Origin: Pseudomonas sp. NKUCC02_KPG
Lineage (GTDB): Bacteria > Pseudomonadota > Gammaproteobacteria > Pseudomonadales > Pseudomonadaceae
Direction of reading: 5' to 3'
Length of the DNA: 64,000 nucleotides
NCBI RefSeq assembly: GCF_019345465.1
Contig: NZ_JAHKRC010000003.1
Location: 248,001-312,000 of the forward strand
Both the position numbers and the translations under genes were made by a program. Numbering within the stretch: position 1 is the stretch's first letter; every line of letters begins with the position of its first letter. Of this stretch, positions 1 to 7,787 are shown one piece after another. The notes under the pieces are model-generated. The model was given only the letters and a program-made list of their open reading frames with translations. It did not search any database and was not told the DNA's origin.

Positions 1-865
1 GCGTTTGGGCAGCCAACGTTGCGGCAGGCGGGTCGTAAGTTTTGACCGGCGCTTTGCGGCTGACAAAGTTGGTATGCAGGGTAATGCCGAACAACGCAGT
101 GTTGCCGCGCTCCCAGCCTGCGGTTAGATCAATATTCTCGTTAAGCTTGTAGACGGCACCGATGTTGATCGGTGAGTCTTGCTCCTGATTGTTGTTTCGA
201 GGCTCGTGTTTATAGTCGTTGCCGTCGAATTCAAGCTTTAGGCTCAAAGGTTCCCACGGAGTTTGATACACAACCCCGCCAAACATTGCTGGTGAGCCGC
301 GGAAGTACGAACTGGTATTTACGTCACCTGTAGTCGAGCTGACAGGTCGTGTGTCAAAGCGGTCATCCAGATAACCCAATGGGTTGTCCAGGTCGCCACG
401 GTTACCGATATAGCCCCAAGCAATCCCGAGGCTAAAATCCAGATCCTTATAGCGTTTGTTGGCAACAAAATATTCACTGGAAAACAGTCCGGTACCGCCG
501 ATATCGCGAAAACCCAGCGCCACTTCGGGCAGCCAGTGACTTTCTTGCCAGAGTCGTGCTTTTGCATCGACCGCTTTGTCCTTATAGCTCTGGCTGCCAC
601 TCAATTTTTCTGGGCCGTACTTAATGTTACTGATCGAGGTGTAACGAAACGTCCCTTCCAGCCAGTCAAGAGGTTGCAACGAAAGGCTGTAGCGCGAGTA
701 AGGATCAGTGCGGTTGGCGTTGAGACTCAATTCCCCAGCAGGTGCCATGCGCGCTGTCGGAGTCTGCAGCAAGCCAACGCCACCGAAATCATTTTGGGTA
801 TAGCGCGGCTCGGCATGGGCCAGACTGCAAGGCAGTAATACGACAGCAGCAAAACGTAACTTCAA
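1..865 (-). CDS. yjbH: YjbH/GfcD-like outer-membrane exopolysaccharide protein (partial)
   Basis: N-terminal ~287 codons of a YjbH/GfcD family protein; the gene runs off the left edge. The likely start is TTG at 863-865, overlapping the TGA stop of the upstream yjbG-like gene (shared TTGA), which argues for translational coupling. The product opens with a signal peptide ending in SLAHA before EPRYTQNDFG. It continues with the conserved N-terminal YjbH pattern (GGVGLLQTPTARM, then alternating aromatic beta-strand segments such as SYFRGSPAMFGGVVY). YjbH proteins are predicted outer-membrane beta-barrel proteins needed for export or maturation of group 4 capsule/Yjb exopolysaccharide. It is the last visible gene of the yjbE-wza-yjbF-yjbG-yjbH block. 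Family assignment is firm; the C-terminus cannot be judged. Confidence 0.85.
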   Translation of the reverse strand, partial: MKLRFAAVVLLPCSLAHAEPRYTQNDFGGVGLLQTPTARMAPAGELSLNANRTDPYSRYSLSLQPLDWLEGTFRYTSISNIKYGPEKLSGSQSYKDKAVDAKARLWQESHWLPEVALGFRDIGGTGLFSSEYFVANKRYKDLDFSLGIAWGYIGNRGDLDNPLGYLDDRFDTRPVSSTTGDVNTSSYFRGSPAMFGGVVYQTPWEPLSLKLEFDGNDYKHEPRNNNQEQDSPINIGAVYKLNENIDLTAGWERGNTALFGITLHTNFVSRKAPVKTYDPPAATLAAQT

Positions 866-1644
866 GGGGCAACCTCGGCCAGCGGTTGAGTGGCTAGAAA
901 CTGGGCCAGCTGCTCATTCAAATCGGGTGTGGGTAAATCGGCATTGTCATTGCGTACGGGCACCAAAATAGTGCTGCCAGCTACCGCATGTACTCCGTCC
1001 TGGCGATTCCAGGCGGCGATTGCCACGCGCTGGTGACGGCCATCAGGGTGAATTAGCCACAAAAAATCCGCCTCGGCTTCGGGCAGGCGCTGGCAACTGT
1101 CGAGGTAGTCGCGCACCTCTTGCTGGGCGTGGTAGGGCAGGGTGCAAGGCTGTTGCACCGCACCCAGTACCGTAACCGTGTCGGTCCGCATCGGATAAAT
1201 CAGCCTGTCGCCATCGCTAAGTGCATAGTTGCGTGCAAAGCCGACTTCCAGCGCAACGGGGTCAAGTACCGCAACCTTTCGCCCCGTCACCGGCAGGCGA
1301 CTAATCTGATCAAACAAGCGTGCGGATAGTGCAGCAAGGGCTTCATTGTTGTTCAGCAAAGCGCCACGCTGCAGCATTTTAAGGTCAAACAACACTCCGG
1401 CCTTGAGCCGGGTCTGCTGCTCAACCAGAGGAGTGTGCAGCCATGCCGCAGCCATCCAGTAGCTTTCAGGATCAGGTTGGGCCTGGTTGACGGCATCCAG
1501 CAGGCGAATACCGGGTGTAAACGCAAGGGGGCCTGGCTTGAGAACATCACCACTCACCGTTATGGCCGCCAGGCTCTCGGTGGTCGCACTCAACATAGAA
1601 AGGCTCAGCAACAGACAAGCACTCAGTTTTTTCAAGTGGCTCAC
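862..1644 (-). CDS. yjbG: YjbG/GfcC-like capsule biosynthesis periplasmic protein
   Basis: 260-residue secreted protein with a signal peptide (residues 1-27, ...SLAA before ITVSGDV). Two GfcC-type regions are visible. An N-terminal SLBB/beta-grasp-like segment (VSGDVLKPGPLAF) resembles the corresponding domains of Wza. A second such segment near residues 155-185 (VTVLGAVQQPCTLPYH) is followed by a short C-terminal helix, as in E. coli GfcC. GfcC/YjbG proteins are periplasmic and required for capsule assembly; their exact activity is unknown. The start is GTG at 1642-1644, overlapping the stop of the yjbF-like gene (GTGA), so it is probably coupled. It sits between yjbF- and yjbH-like genes, the order found in Enterobacteria. 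Confidence 0.85.
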   Translation of the reverse strand: MSHLKKLSACLLLSLSMLSATTESLAAITVSGDVLKPGPLAFTPGIRLLDAVNQAQPDPESYWMAAAWLHTPLVEQQTRLKAGVLFDLKMLQRGALLNNNEALAALSARLFDQISRLPVTGRKVAVLDPVALEVGFARNYALSDGDRLIYPMRTDTVTVLGAVQQPCTLPYHAQQEVRDYLDSCQRLPEAEADFLWLIHPDGRHQRVAIAAWNRQDGVHAVAGSTILVPVRNDNADLPTPDLNEQLAQFLATQPLAEVAP

Positions 1645-2300
1645 CGGGTTGCCTCCCAGTCTGGACGCAGATGCAAAATCTTCAACGCAAGCTCCGGTGT
1701 CAGGTATTGTTCGCTTTGCATCACCTGGCCATCGCCAGGCCTGATCCAGAAGTGATTGGTTGCGCTAAAGCCCAGTGCCGGGATCTCGAATTTCTCATCA
1801 ATGCGTTGCAGCACATGGGGCTGGTTGAGAATAGTCACGGTTTCCAGGCCTTTGCGGCGGAAACGGCTGTTGACAGCTAACCCTACCTGCTCACCTTTGT
1901 AGATATCGATCCAGCGCGTACTGGTGTCACCATCGACGACGTGCTGCAAGCCACGCTTGAAAGGAGACTCACCGTTAAAGCGGGTGCCATCCAGGCTGGG
2001 CTCAAGCCCAACCGAACGTACGACCAGACCGTCGCGTATCAACAGCACCTGCTTGCCTGATGCAACCCAGAACTGCAGATCACCCTGTTGACGCAGCTTG
2101 GCCATAACCCCTTCGCTGGAGGGAGTAGTGACCAGTATTTGCGCATACGGGACAGCTGCAACGTCTGCCGCTGTCAGTTGAAGCGGCTCGGCGTTTTGGA
2201 CGGCGGCCTTGAAGGTATCGAGGGAGCCTTTCATCAGCGGGCTGCAGCCGCACAGCAGCAGGCACGCGACCAGGCATGAGCGGTTACGAAGAGTTTTCAA
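1641..2300 (-). CDS. yjbF: YjbF/GfcB-like outer-membrane lipoprotein
   Basis: 219-residue lipoprotein of the YjbF/GfcB family. The signal peptide carries a lipobox (LLLCGC) at about residues 14-19, so Cys19 should be lipidated. The mature part holds the family's conserved beta-rich domain, including FWVASGKQVLLIRDGLVVRS near residue 85 and a C-terminal segment ending LTPELALKILHLRPDW. It is thought to act with YjbG/YjbH and the Wza channel at the outer membrane. The start is TTG at 2298-2300, 13 bases after the wza stop. The next gene overlaps its stop codon. Non-ATG starts are used by three consecutive genes here. Family assignment is strong; the biochemical role is not established. Confidence 0.85.
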   Translation of the reverse strand: MKTLRNRSCLVACLLLCGCSPLMKGSLDTFKAAVQNAEPLQLTAADVAAVPYAQILVTTPSSEGVMAKLRQQGDLQFWVASGKQVLLIRDGLVVRSVGLEPSLDGTRFNGESPFKRGLQHVVDGDTSTRWIDIYKGEQVGLAVNSRFRRKGLETVTILNQPHVLQRIDEKFEIPALGFSATNHFWIRPGDGQVMQSEQYLTPELALKILHLRPDWEATR

Positions 2301-2313
2301 AACGGCTCAAACC

Positions 2314-3429
2314 TTATCGGCTGTTGGCTTCACTGAGATTGTTACCTGCAGCTGCACCCGTACCCAGAATGGTGGCCGATGGCAGCAATTGGCTGATCAG
2401 GCGGTTCCAGCGAGTGACTTGGGCAGGGCCCACGTACACGATATCCTGAGGTTTAAGCTCGAAATGGCTGGCGATTGCAAAGGCTACCGGTGACTCGGCA
2501 TCAAGTTGAAAAACTTTGGCCGGTTGCGTCTCAAGGTTCTCTGCGCCGCGAATGACATAAAGTGCATTGCCGTTAGAAGTGGTTTGATTCAAGCCCCCAA
2601 CCGAACCCACAACATCAGCCAGGTTCATGTGCTTTGTTTTGAACTTGATAGCTTGCGGTACCAATACCTCACCCATGACATAAATCTTTTTACGGTCATT
2701 GTAAGGTAGGAACAGTTGGTCGCCGTCTCTCAAGAACACGTCATGCAGCTTCGAGCCGCTGCTGTTGAGGCTATCAAAATCCAGTACGTATTCTTGGCCA
2801 TTGCGTGTGAGTGTGAGTCCGGACAGGTCTGCATTTGCTGGTTCAATGCCGGCCGCCCCAAGAGCCTCTACCACGCTTAACGGAGACGTAGTGATCGGCA
2901 TTGGTCCGGCTTTCAATACAGCACCGGCAAGAATGGCCTTTTGGCTAGCGAAACGTAATACGCTCAAATCAACCTGAGGGCTGTCGACGTATTGCTTAAG
3001 GCGTTCAGCAATGGTCGAGCGAAGCTCTTCGATGGTTTTTCCCGCTGCATCAACGTTGCCAATGTATGGGTAAAAGATGGTGCCGTCCGGGCGCACTAAA
3101 CGCCCGTTGGCATCAATCTGTTGTTGCGGTCCAGAAGGTGCCGTTAACTCGGGATGATCCCAAACGGTGATATACAGCACATCATTTGCGCCGATTCGGT
3201 AGGCAGCAGGCTTGAATGCCAGCAAATCTGCCGGCACCGAGCTTGAGACGTATGTCGCCGCGTTTTGCGCGATCAGCTTGGGGGTGATAGGGATCAGCTC
3301 AACCCGACTGCTTTCTGGTGAGCCTTCAGTTCCGATCTCACTGGTATCCAGATACTGACCGGGCGCAAACATACAACCTTGCAGGGCTAGCCCTGCAAGT
3401 ACCGCGAGCGACAAACTACGAATCATCAT
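2314..3429 (-). CDS. wza: Wza/GfcE-like polysaccharide export outer-membrane lipoprotein
   Basis: 371 residues from ATG at 3427-3429. This start is chosen because it places a lipoprotein signal (MMIRSLSLAVLAGLALQGC) at the N-terminus; the frame stays open to a TTG at 3502-3504, but that start has no signal sequence. A polysaccharide export (PES) domain starts near residue 75 (YRIGANDVLYITVWDHPEL) and is followed by SLBB domains (AGAVLKAGPMPI; VMGEVLVPQAI). The C-terminus (VTRWNRLISQLLP) fits the amphipathic helix that forms Wza's alpha-barrel in the outer membrane. Octameric Wza is the exit channel for Wzy-dependent capsules and partners with Wzc, encoded here at 24092-26320. It lies between the yjbE-like and yjbF-like genes, so it corresponds to gfcE moved inside the block. 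Confidence 0.9.
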   Translation of the reverse strand: MMIRSLSLAVLAGLALQGCMFAPGQYLDTSEIGTEGSPESSRVELIPITPKLIAQNAATYVSSSVPADLLAFKPAAYRIGANDVLYITVWDHPELTAPSGPQQQIDANGRLVRPDGTIFYPYIGNVDAAGKTIEELRSTIAERLKQYVDSPQVDLSVLRFASQKAILAGAVLKAGPMPITTSPLSVVEALGAAGIEPANADLSGLTLTRNGQEYVLDFDSLNSSGSKLHDVFLRDGDQLFLPYNDRKKIYVMGEVLVPQAIKFKTKHMNLADVVGSVGGLNQTTSNGNALYVIRGAENLETQPAKVFQLDAESPVAFAIASHFELKPQDIVYVGPAQVTRWNRLISQLLPSATILGTGAAAGNNLSEANSR

Positions 3430-3512
3430 TGAGGACACTTGTAAAGGGAACACATCAAAATCAAATGCCTGGAAAATCCCAGGTGGTTTAGTCCTTTCGA
3501 CCAAGCAGCTAC

Positions 3513-3830
3513 TTAATTAGTGCCGGTAGTGCCGGTAGTGCCGGTAGTGCCTGTGGTACCCGTTGTGCCACCATTGCCACCGCCACCGCCACCGCCACCC
3601 GACGCAGCGGCAGCTACGCCTGCAGCAGCAGCAACACCTAGGCCAACGGCAGTTGTTGTACTGACGCCACCCAAAACGCCGGTGGTCGTCGCCAGAGAAG
3701 TACCGCTGGTTGCGCCAGCAGCGGAAGCCTCAGCTGGAGCTGCGTTAGCAGCAGACGTGGCCTCAGGCTCGGCTGCGAAAGCAGATGCACTTAGGGCTAA
3801 GGTGAGTGCGGGAATGATAAATTTATTCAT
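3513..3830 (-). CDS. yjbE: YjbE/GfcA-like small secreted Thr/Gly-rich protein
   Basis: 105-residue secreted protein. The start is ATG at 3828-3830, preceded by a good Shine-Dalgarno (AAGGA); the longer open frame to 3887 lacks these. The signal peptide (MNKFIIPALTLALSASAFAA) precedes an Ala/Ser/Thr-rich stretch, a hydrophobic Val/Ala segment (TTAVGLGVAAAAGVAAAAS), a run of eight glycines and a Gly-Thr-Thr repeat tail ending in Asn. This layout matches E. coli YjbE/GfcA (signal, AV-rich core, GGG, poly-Thr tail) rather than any enzyme. The repeat tail is encoded by 9-base DNA repeats (GTGCCGGTA on the plus strand, 3522-3551), so its length may vary between strains. First gene of the export block; function unknown in all homologues. 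Confidence 0.75.
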   Translation of the reverse strand: MNKFIIPALTLALSASAFAAEPEATSAANAAPAEASAAGATSGTSLATTTGVLGGVSTTTAVGLGVAAAAGVAAAASGGGGGGGGNGGTTGTTGTTGTTGTTGTN

Positions 3831-3961
3831 TTGAAAATCCTTTTGAAAAGTCTGTATTGGCGTTTTTGCAACAGCGCCTATGTCCAAGGCTATGAACGTC
3901 GAACCCTGGATGTGCTAATAGCCCCAGAAGGCGCTATAAATGTAACTCTCAAGTGATTCTC

Positions 3962-4004
3962 CACAGGTATTTTAATGTGCAATAACACCTCAAGAATACC
4001 TGTG
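3962..4004. promoter_or_regulatory. 10-bp perfect inverted repeat upstream of the yjbE-wza block
   Basis: CACAGGTATT (3962-3971) and its exact reverse complement AATACCTGTG (3995-4004) are separated by 23 bases, in the leader 130-175 bases upstream of the yjbE-like start. There is no T-run typical of a terminator. It may be a two-site operator or a leader hairpin; I recognise no known Pseudomonas consensus. The flanking 3831-4168 stretch holds no other coding signal. Confidence 0.4.
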
Positions 4005-4168
4005 CAGAGCGCTCAACGTTGCTGACCTTTTATAACGCTCACGCTAATCAAGCTCTGAAAAAGCGCGTGGCTTGGACCAGGTTTCTGACATTGTAACGGT
4101 AGCTAAATTCATTTTTCACATTGAAAAATATGAGCTTTTCAAACCGCAGTGCAACGCTGGCATCAGTT

Positions 4169-4480
4169 TCACTCGCTTGGATAGTAAACTTTCCAGACTG
4201 TGAATGTGGCTTCAAGAGTATACCGATATGGGTAACCGTTATCGACCAGAGGCACAGCCAAGCGTTACTGGATACGGAATGGCCGGCACCAAGCGTCTGA
4301 CTTCAGCCACTTTACATACAGCGGCCACATATTCTTGAATTGAAGGACTCGGGCTCATGGGCATATTGAACAACGTGAAGTTATCACCCTGCGATTTTTG
4401 GCGTTGCAGAACCCAGTAATGGCAACGCACAATTCTTTGACATAGGTGCTCGCCTTACGAGTATCACGTTTACCCGTAGA
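4169..4480 (-). pseudogene. Degenerate C-terminal fragment of the NAD-dependent epimerase (paralogue of 11738-12757)
   Basis: Three stretches match the intact epimerase downstream in the locus. Around 4435-4478 the translation GKRDTRKASTYVKELC parallels GNRETRKAGTYVKELC. After a frameshift, 4250-4430 reads WVLQRQKSQGDNFTLFNM and PSIQEYVAAVCKVAE, parallel to WVLQQQKDRGSHFTLFNM and PSIQEYVEATCRVAE. After a roughly 40-codon internal deletion, 4169-4240 reads LVDNGYPYRYTLEATFTVWK, parallel to LADNGYPYQYSLESAFSDWK. The N-terminal NAD-binding half is absent, so the fragment cannot be functional. Its 5' end abuts the IS66 remnant at about 4480, suggesting the IS caused or followed the truncation. 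Confidence 0.85.
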
Positions 4481-5085
4481 GCAGGGCCAGCTGCGGCGTA
4501 TTGGGTTCTACCGTCTGCTCGGATTTACGGCCGAAAAAAGGTCACGCAACAGCTGGAACTATTATTTGAAATCAACGATGTGAATGGCGTAAGCGTCTTT
4601 AGTTTCTTGCTCCCATGCGCGCGTTTCTAGTTCTCACGCAACATCTGTTTGAGAACTATGGGGTCGTCGGGGAGGTTTGCGGGCATCTGTTGCATGCACT
4701 GTATTATACCTGTTATGCCACAAATCTGAGAGTCAAAACCTTGTGCAGACGGTTTCCCCAGCGGTCATATCCATCAAGCAATCCAATCAATTTCTAGACG
4801 GTCAGTACGATGGCGTCGTCGACTTCATCCGGCGAGGTTTTGAATCACTCGGACTTAAGACGATTGATCCAAAGACAAAAAGGCGTAGTGCTTCCAGTAA
4901 AAGATTTTAACTCGATTACGGTGGCGATTCAGAAAGCAAAAAGTACGGGGTCGAACACGGCCGCTTTGATATCCAACACCACCAGCGCGGCCAGGCCATC
5001 GATGGTTTTTCGAAAGCCTACAGGTTTGGGGTAGAGCTGCACTTTTTCGACCTTGGGTAGGATCGCATCCTGGTGTTGGCTCCAG
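4480..5085 (-). mobile_element. IS66-family remnant: tnpB and N-terminal tnpC, frameshifted
   Basis: On the minus strand 4713-5085 translates, across frameshifts and a stop, as an IS66 TnpB: ILPKVEKVQLYPKPVGFRK, TIDGLAALVVLDIK, FLNRHRNRVKIFYW, FKTSPDEVDDAIVLTV, KLIGLLDGYDRWGNR. Downstream (4480-4690) comes the start of TnpC (MPANLPDDPIVLKQML, then FGRKSEQTVEPNTPQLALL), also frameshifted. The rest of TnpC is missing and the element stops at the epimerase fragment. The missing C-terminal half resembles the IS66 remnant at 6430-7310 on the opposite strand. No intact ends were recognised; the element is dead. Confidence 0.85.
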
Positions 5086-5393
5086 AAGAAAATCGGGAGC
5101 ACAGCATCAGCCTTCAGCTATTCGCTTGGAATGTGGGATTCGTGGAGCGGCTACTTTGAGCCCGATAATCCATGTGAAGAATATGCCTTTTATCCAGCGT
5201 ATTTTGCTCGGCGAAGACATGTGGCCAGATTTATTTGCTGCAGTCTACGACCCTCGAACATTTATTCGATCATCCATAATGGCGCGAATGGCCTACTAAC
5301 GGACTTGGACTTGGACTTGGACTTGGACCTGACCGCGTCGCTGTTACTCACTTTGACGCGAATGTGTTGTCCAGCAGACAAATACAACCTGCA
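5086..5393. other. Unassigned gap with a coding-like stretch and a hexamer repeat
   Basis: 308 bases between the IS66 remnant and the kdsB stop. On the plus strand about 5175-5299 reads as one open stretch (IHVKNMPFIQRILLGEDMW...) without a plausible start, bounded by stops. I do not recognise the family; it may be a scrap of a lost gene. The remainder holds no gene signal I can support apart from the hexamer repeat listed separately. Confidence 0.3.
5301..5330. repeat. Tandem hexamer repeat (GGACTT)4 GGACCT
   Basis: Four perfect GGACTT units and a fifth, GGACCT, in direct tandem, 64 bases downstream of the kdsB stop. It lies in non-coding, decayed DNA. Copy number may vary by slippage; no function can be inferred. 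Confidence 0.8.
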
Positions 5394-6158
5394 TCAGGCC
5401 TCCAGCAGACGACGAACGCGCTCGAGGTCTTCAAGGGTATCGACGCCGGCAGGAGGTGCGACCAGTGCGTCGGCGACATGAATCCGTACGCCGTGCCACA
5501 AAGCTCGCAGCTGTTCCAGGGATTCCGCATTTTCCAGCCAGCAAGGACCCCAGCTGACGAAGTCATGCAGGAAGCCGACGCGGTATGCATAGATACCGAT
5601 GTGGCGGCGATACGGCACGCCTTCGGGCAACTGCTCGCGGCTCTTGGCGAACACATCGCGATCCCATGGCAAGGTCGCACGGCTGAAGGTCAGCGCTAGG
5701 CCGTGGCAGTCGCTGACAACTTTGACCACGTTCAGGTTGAACAGGGTTTCCACGTCTTCGATCGGCTCGGCTAACGTGGCCATGCGCGCTTCAGTGTTGG
5801 AAGCCAGGTTGGCGGCCACCTGATCGATCACGCTCGGCGGAATCAACGGCTCGTCACCCTGAACGTTGACCACGATAGCGTCGGGCGCCAGGCCCAACTG
5901 CGCCGCGACTTCAGCCAGACGATCGGTGCCGGAATTATGGTATTCGCTGGTCAGCACCACTTCGGCGCCAAAGCCAATACAGGCTTCGACGATCCGTGCA
6001 TCATCGGTGGCAATTACCACGCGTTGGGCGCTACTTTTGCTAGCTTGCTCCCAGACGTGCTGGATCATCGGCTTGCCGGCTATCAGCAGCAGTGGTTTAC
6101 CCGGCAAACGGGTGGAGGCGTAACGCGATGGGATGACGACGGTAAAGACTGTGCTCAT
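5394..6158 (-). CDS. kdsB: 3-deoxy-manno-octulosonate cytidylyltransferase (CMP-Kdo synthetase), second-copy type
   Basis: 254 residues from ATG at 6156-6158, the family's normal length. KdsB couples CTP and Kdo to CMP-Kdo, the activated donor for Kdo transferases. Visible motifs are the N-terminal nucleotide-binding loop ([17 protein letters not shown]), IATDDARI, the [11 protein letters not shown] signature and the [11 protein letters not shown] motif. Its start overlaps the stop of the Trm112-like gene (ATGA). In pseudomonads the housekeeping trm112-kdsB pair lies between lpxK and murB. Neither neighbour is here, so this is probably an extra copy captured for the polysaccharide locus, alongside kdsA, kdsC and kdsD at 9258-11747. 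It is flanked by IS66 remnants. It looks intact and functional. Confidence 0.93.
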   Translation of the reverse strand: MSTVFTVVIPSRYASTRLPGKPLLLIAGKPMIQHVWEQASKSSAQRVVIATDDARIVEACIGFGAEVVLTSEYHNSGTDRLAEVAAQLGLAPDAIVVNVQGDEPLIPPSVIDQVAANLASNTEARMATLAEPIEDVETLFNLNVVKVVSDCHGLALTFSRATLPWDRDVFAKSREQLPEGVPYRRHIGIYAYRVGFLHDFVSWGPCWLENAESLEQLRALWHGVRIHVADALVAPPAGVDTLEDLERVRRLLEA

Positions 6159-6340
6159 TTGTACAGGTGCCCGTGGGTGGTTAGGGTATGGGCTTCGCTT
6201 TCGAGCATCATCGGGATGCCATCGCGAATCGAGTGCGCCAAGATGGCGCCCTTGCTGATCAGCCCAGTTTTTTCGGCGCTGAGCTTGAGCGGATCTTTGC
6301 CGACCCAGTAAGTGAGGATGTCGAGCAATTTGGTGTCCAT
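6155..6340 (-). CDS. Trm112/YcaR-like small protein lacking the zinc-ligand cysteines
   Basis: 61 residues from ATG at 6338-6340 with GGGA six bases upstream. The sequence follows the small Trm112 family protein normally encoded just before kdsB in Pseudomonas (MDTKLLDIL..., [34 protein letters not shown]). In family members the first loop after DIL is a CPxCKGPLK knuckle; here it reads [10 protein letters not shown] and no cysteine is left in the protein. Trm112 proteins are zinc-finger scaffolds that activate methyltransferases, so this copy is either decaying or altered. It overlaps kdsB by four bases (ATGA), and may persist mainly to keep kdsB translationally coupled. An in-frame ATG at 6344-6346 is an alternative start. 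Confidence 0.75.
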   Translation of the reverse strand: MDTKLLDILTYWVGKDPLKLSAEKTGLISKGAILAHSIRDGIPMMLESEAHTLTTHGHLYK

Positions 6341-6429
6341 GAACATTCCCTGAATAAAAATGAGTGAAGGCAAAAGCCGAACCGGCAACAAGCGCATCAA
6401 CGCGTATCGAACCCAGCCACAAAATCGGC

Positions 6430-7310
6430 GATGGCGTAGCATCGCTCGCTAGGTACTACCTGTCGGCGGCTAAATTGCGGGCCCGCATCTCTGGCGCACA
6501 ACTCGAAGTGCTCGCTCCTCTCCAGCATGACCTCGCGCTTAATCCACTGTGATGAAGCCCGCACCCAGGTATTGTAAGTAACCGGATCGAGACCCTACCA
6601 GCCAATCCTGGATTTGGGTGCAGGCCAGCGGGCCGCCAGACGAAAAATCGTGCTGTTCGACTACACCTCCAGTCGTGCGAAGGATGTGCCGTTGCGCCTG
6701 CTTGAAAGTCATCGCGGCTACTTATGATTACGCGGGTTACAACGCATTGGCATTGCAACTGAGAGGTAGAGCGGCTGGCGTACATTGTCCATGCGAGTAT
6801 CAAGTTCGTCGACGCGCAAAAAGTGCAGTCCAAAGGCAAGTCAAGTCGCGCCGACATTGCACTGACGATAATAAAAAAACGTATGGCATCAATCGTGAAC
6901 TCAAGGATGCCAGTGATGAACAGCGATTTATTGTTCGTCAGGAAAAGAGCCGGCCGATCCTAGCCCAGTTGAAAGGCTGGCTGGTAAAAACGCAGCCTCA
7001 ACTCCCCCTCAAATTTTTCTGGGCAAGGCAGTGAATTACCTCGCCAGCAACTGGAGCCGGCTGGAACGCTACGTGGAAGACGGTTTTTTACTGATCGACA
7101 AAAACTCGCCAGATCGCGTAATGAAGCCGTTGGTCATTGGACGCAAAACTTAGCTGTTCAGCGACACGCTCAAAGGTACCACCGCCAGTGCCCAGAGACC
7201 GCCAAGGTCAACGGCCAGGAGGCCTATACCTTATAGGAATGGCTGTCGCATGCGGAGTCGGTGGTCGATTACTAAGCGTTACTGACGTGGAACTGCTTGC
7301 TAGGATGCCA
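6430..7310 (+). mobile_element. IS66-family remnant: middle and C-terminal part of tnpC, frameshifted
   Basis: Plus-strand translation across several frameshifts gives IS66 TnpC pieces in order: LIHCDEARTQVL (about 6540), QASGPPDEK and [19 protein letters not shown] (6620-6715), [16 protein letters not shown] (6880), [17 protein letters not shown] (6940), [20 protein letters not shown] (7030-7090), [13 protein letters not shown] followed by a stop (7150), LFSDTLKGTTASAQ, and SVVDYxALLTWNC near 7300. The N-terminal part is missing; a matching N-terminal piece lies at 4480-4690 in the opposite orientation. The catalytic region is interrupted, so the element is inactive. Confidence 0.85.
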
Positions 7311-7787
7311 CGGTAAACGAGGCGGTTGTCTTGCGGGAAGTGCGGTTCAACGATCTGATACCATGCACCATGCACCATGCACCATGTAACGAGGATGAGA
7401 CATAAGGAACTCGCCTTTTCACAGTAGCAAAACACTCATATTGCAGTTTTCATTACTACATAGAACAAAGCGTGAGCGAAAATACCACCTGCACTGGCCG
7501 CAAATCTGATAACTAATAACATGAGGGTGCAAAAATTTATATCGCCAGTAGTAAACGGTAAATTATTGAGACGGCGCGGTTGCCTGACCACCGCTACAAA
7601 TAGTTTCGGTTACAGGCCTCGTGAGCTATCGCCGACTTTTGCTCTAAACTCCAGCGGCGACGCGCTCCTAGACGATGAATTGGCCATGCTTATGGCCAGA
7701 AAGATATTGAGGAACTTAAATCTTTAGATGGACGGACTTATGCGTGGGAACTGAGATACCGTCCACACAGACTTTAGATCATCTACC
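7311..7787. other. Non-coding gap between IS66 remnant and galE
   Basis: 477 bases with no gene I can support. It contains the heptamer repeat at 7360-7386. A 68-codon open frame (7521-7727, plus) has no recognisable homology or convincing ribosome-binding site, and I do not call it a gene. Confidence 0.4.
7360..7386. repeat. Tandem heptamer repeat (ACCATGC)3 ACCATG
   Basis: Three perfect copies of ACCATGC followed by a partial copy, in non-coding DNA just beyond the IS66 tnpC remnant. No function is apparent. Confidence 0.8.

Noticed and set aside
3520..3834. Pro/Val-rich open frame antisense to the yjbE-like gene
   Set aside because: It is the complement of the Gly/Thr repeat DNA; the minus-strand frame has the signal peptide and ribosome-binding site.
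3577..7386. Short tandem repeats considered as possible CRISPR or iteron arrays
   Set aside because: Units are 6-9 bases with no spacers, in repeat-coded protein or decayed DNA; no cas or replication genes are near.
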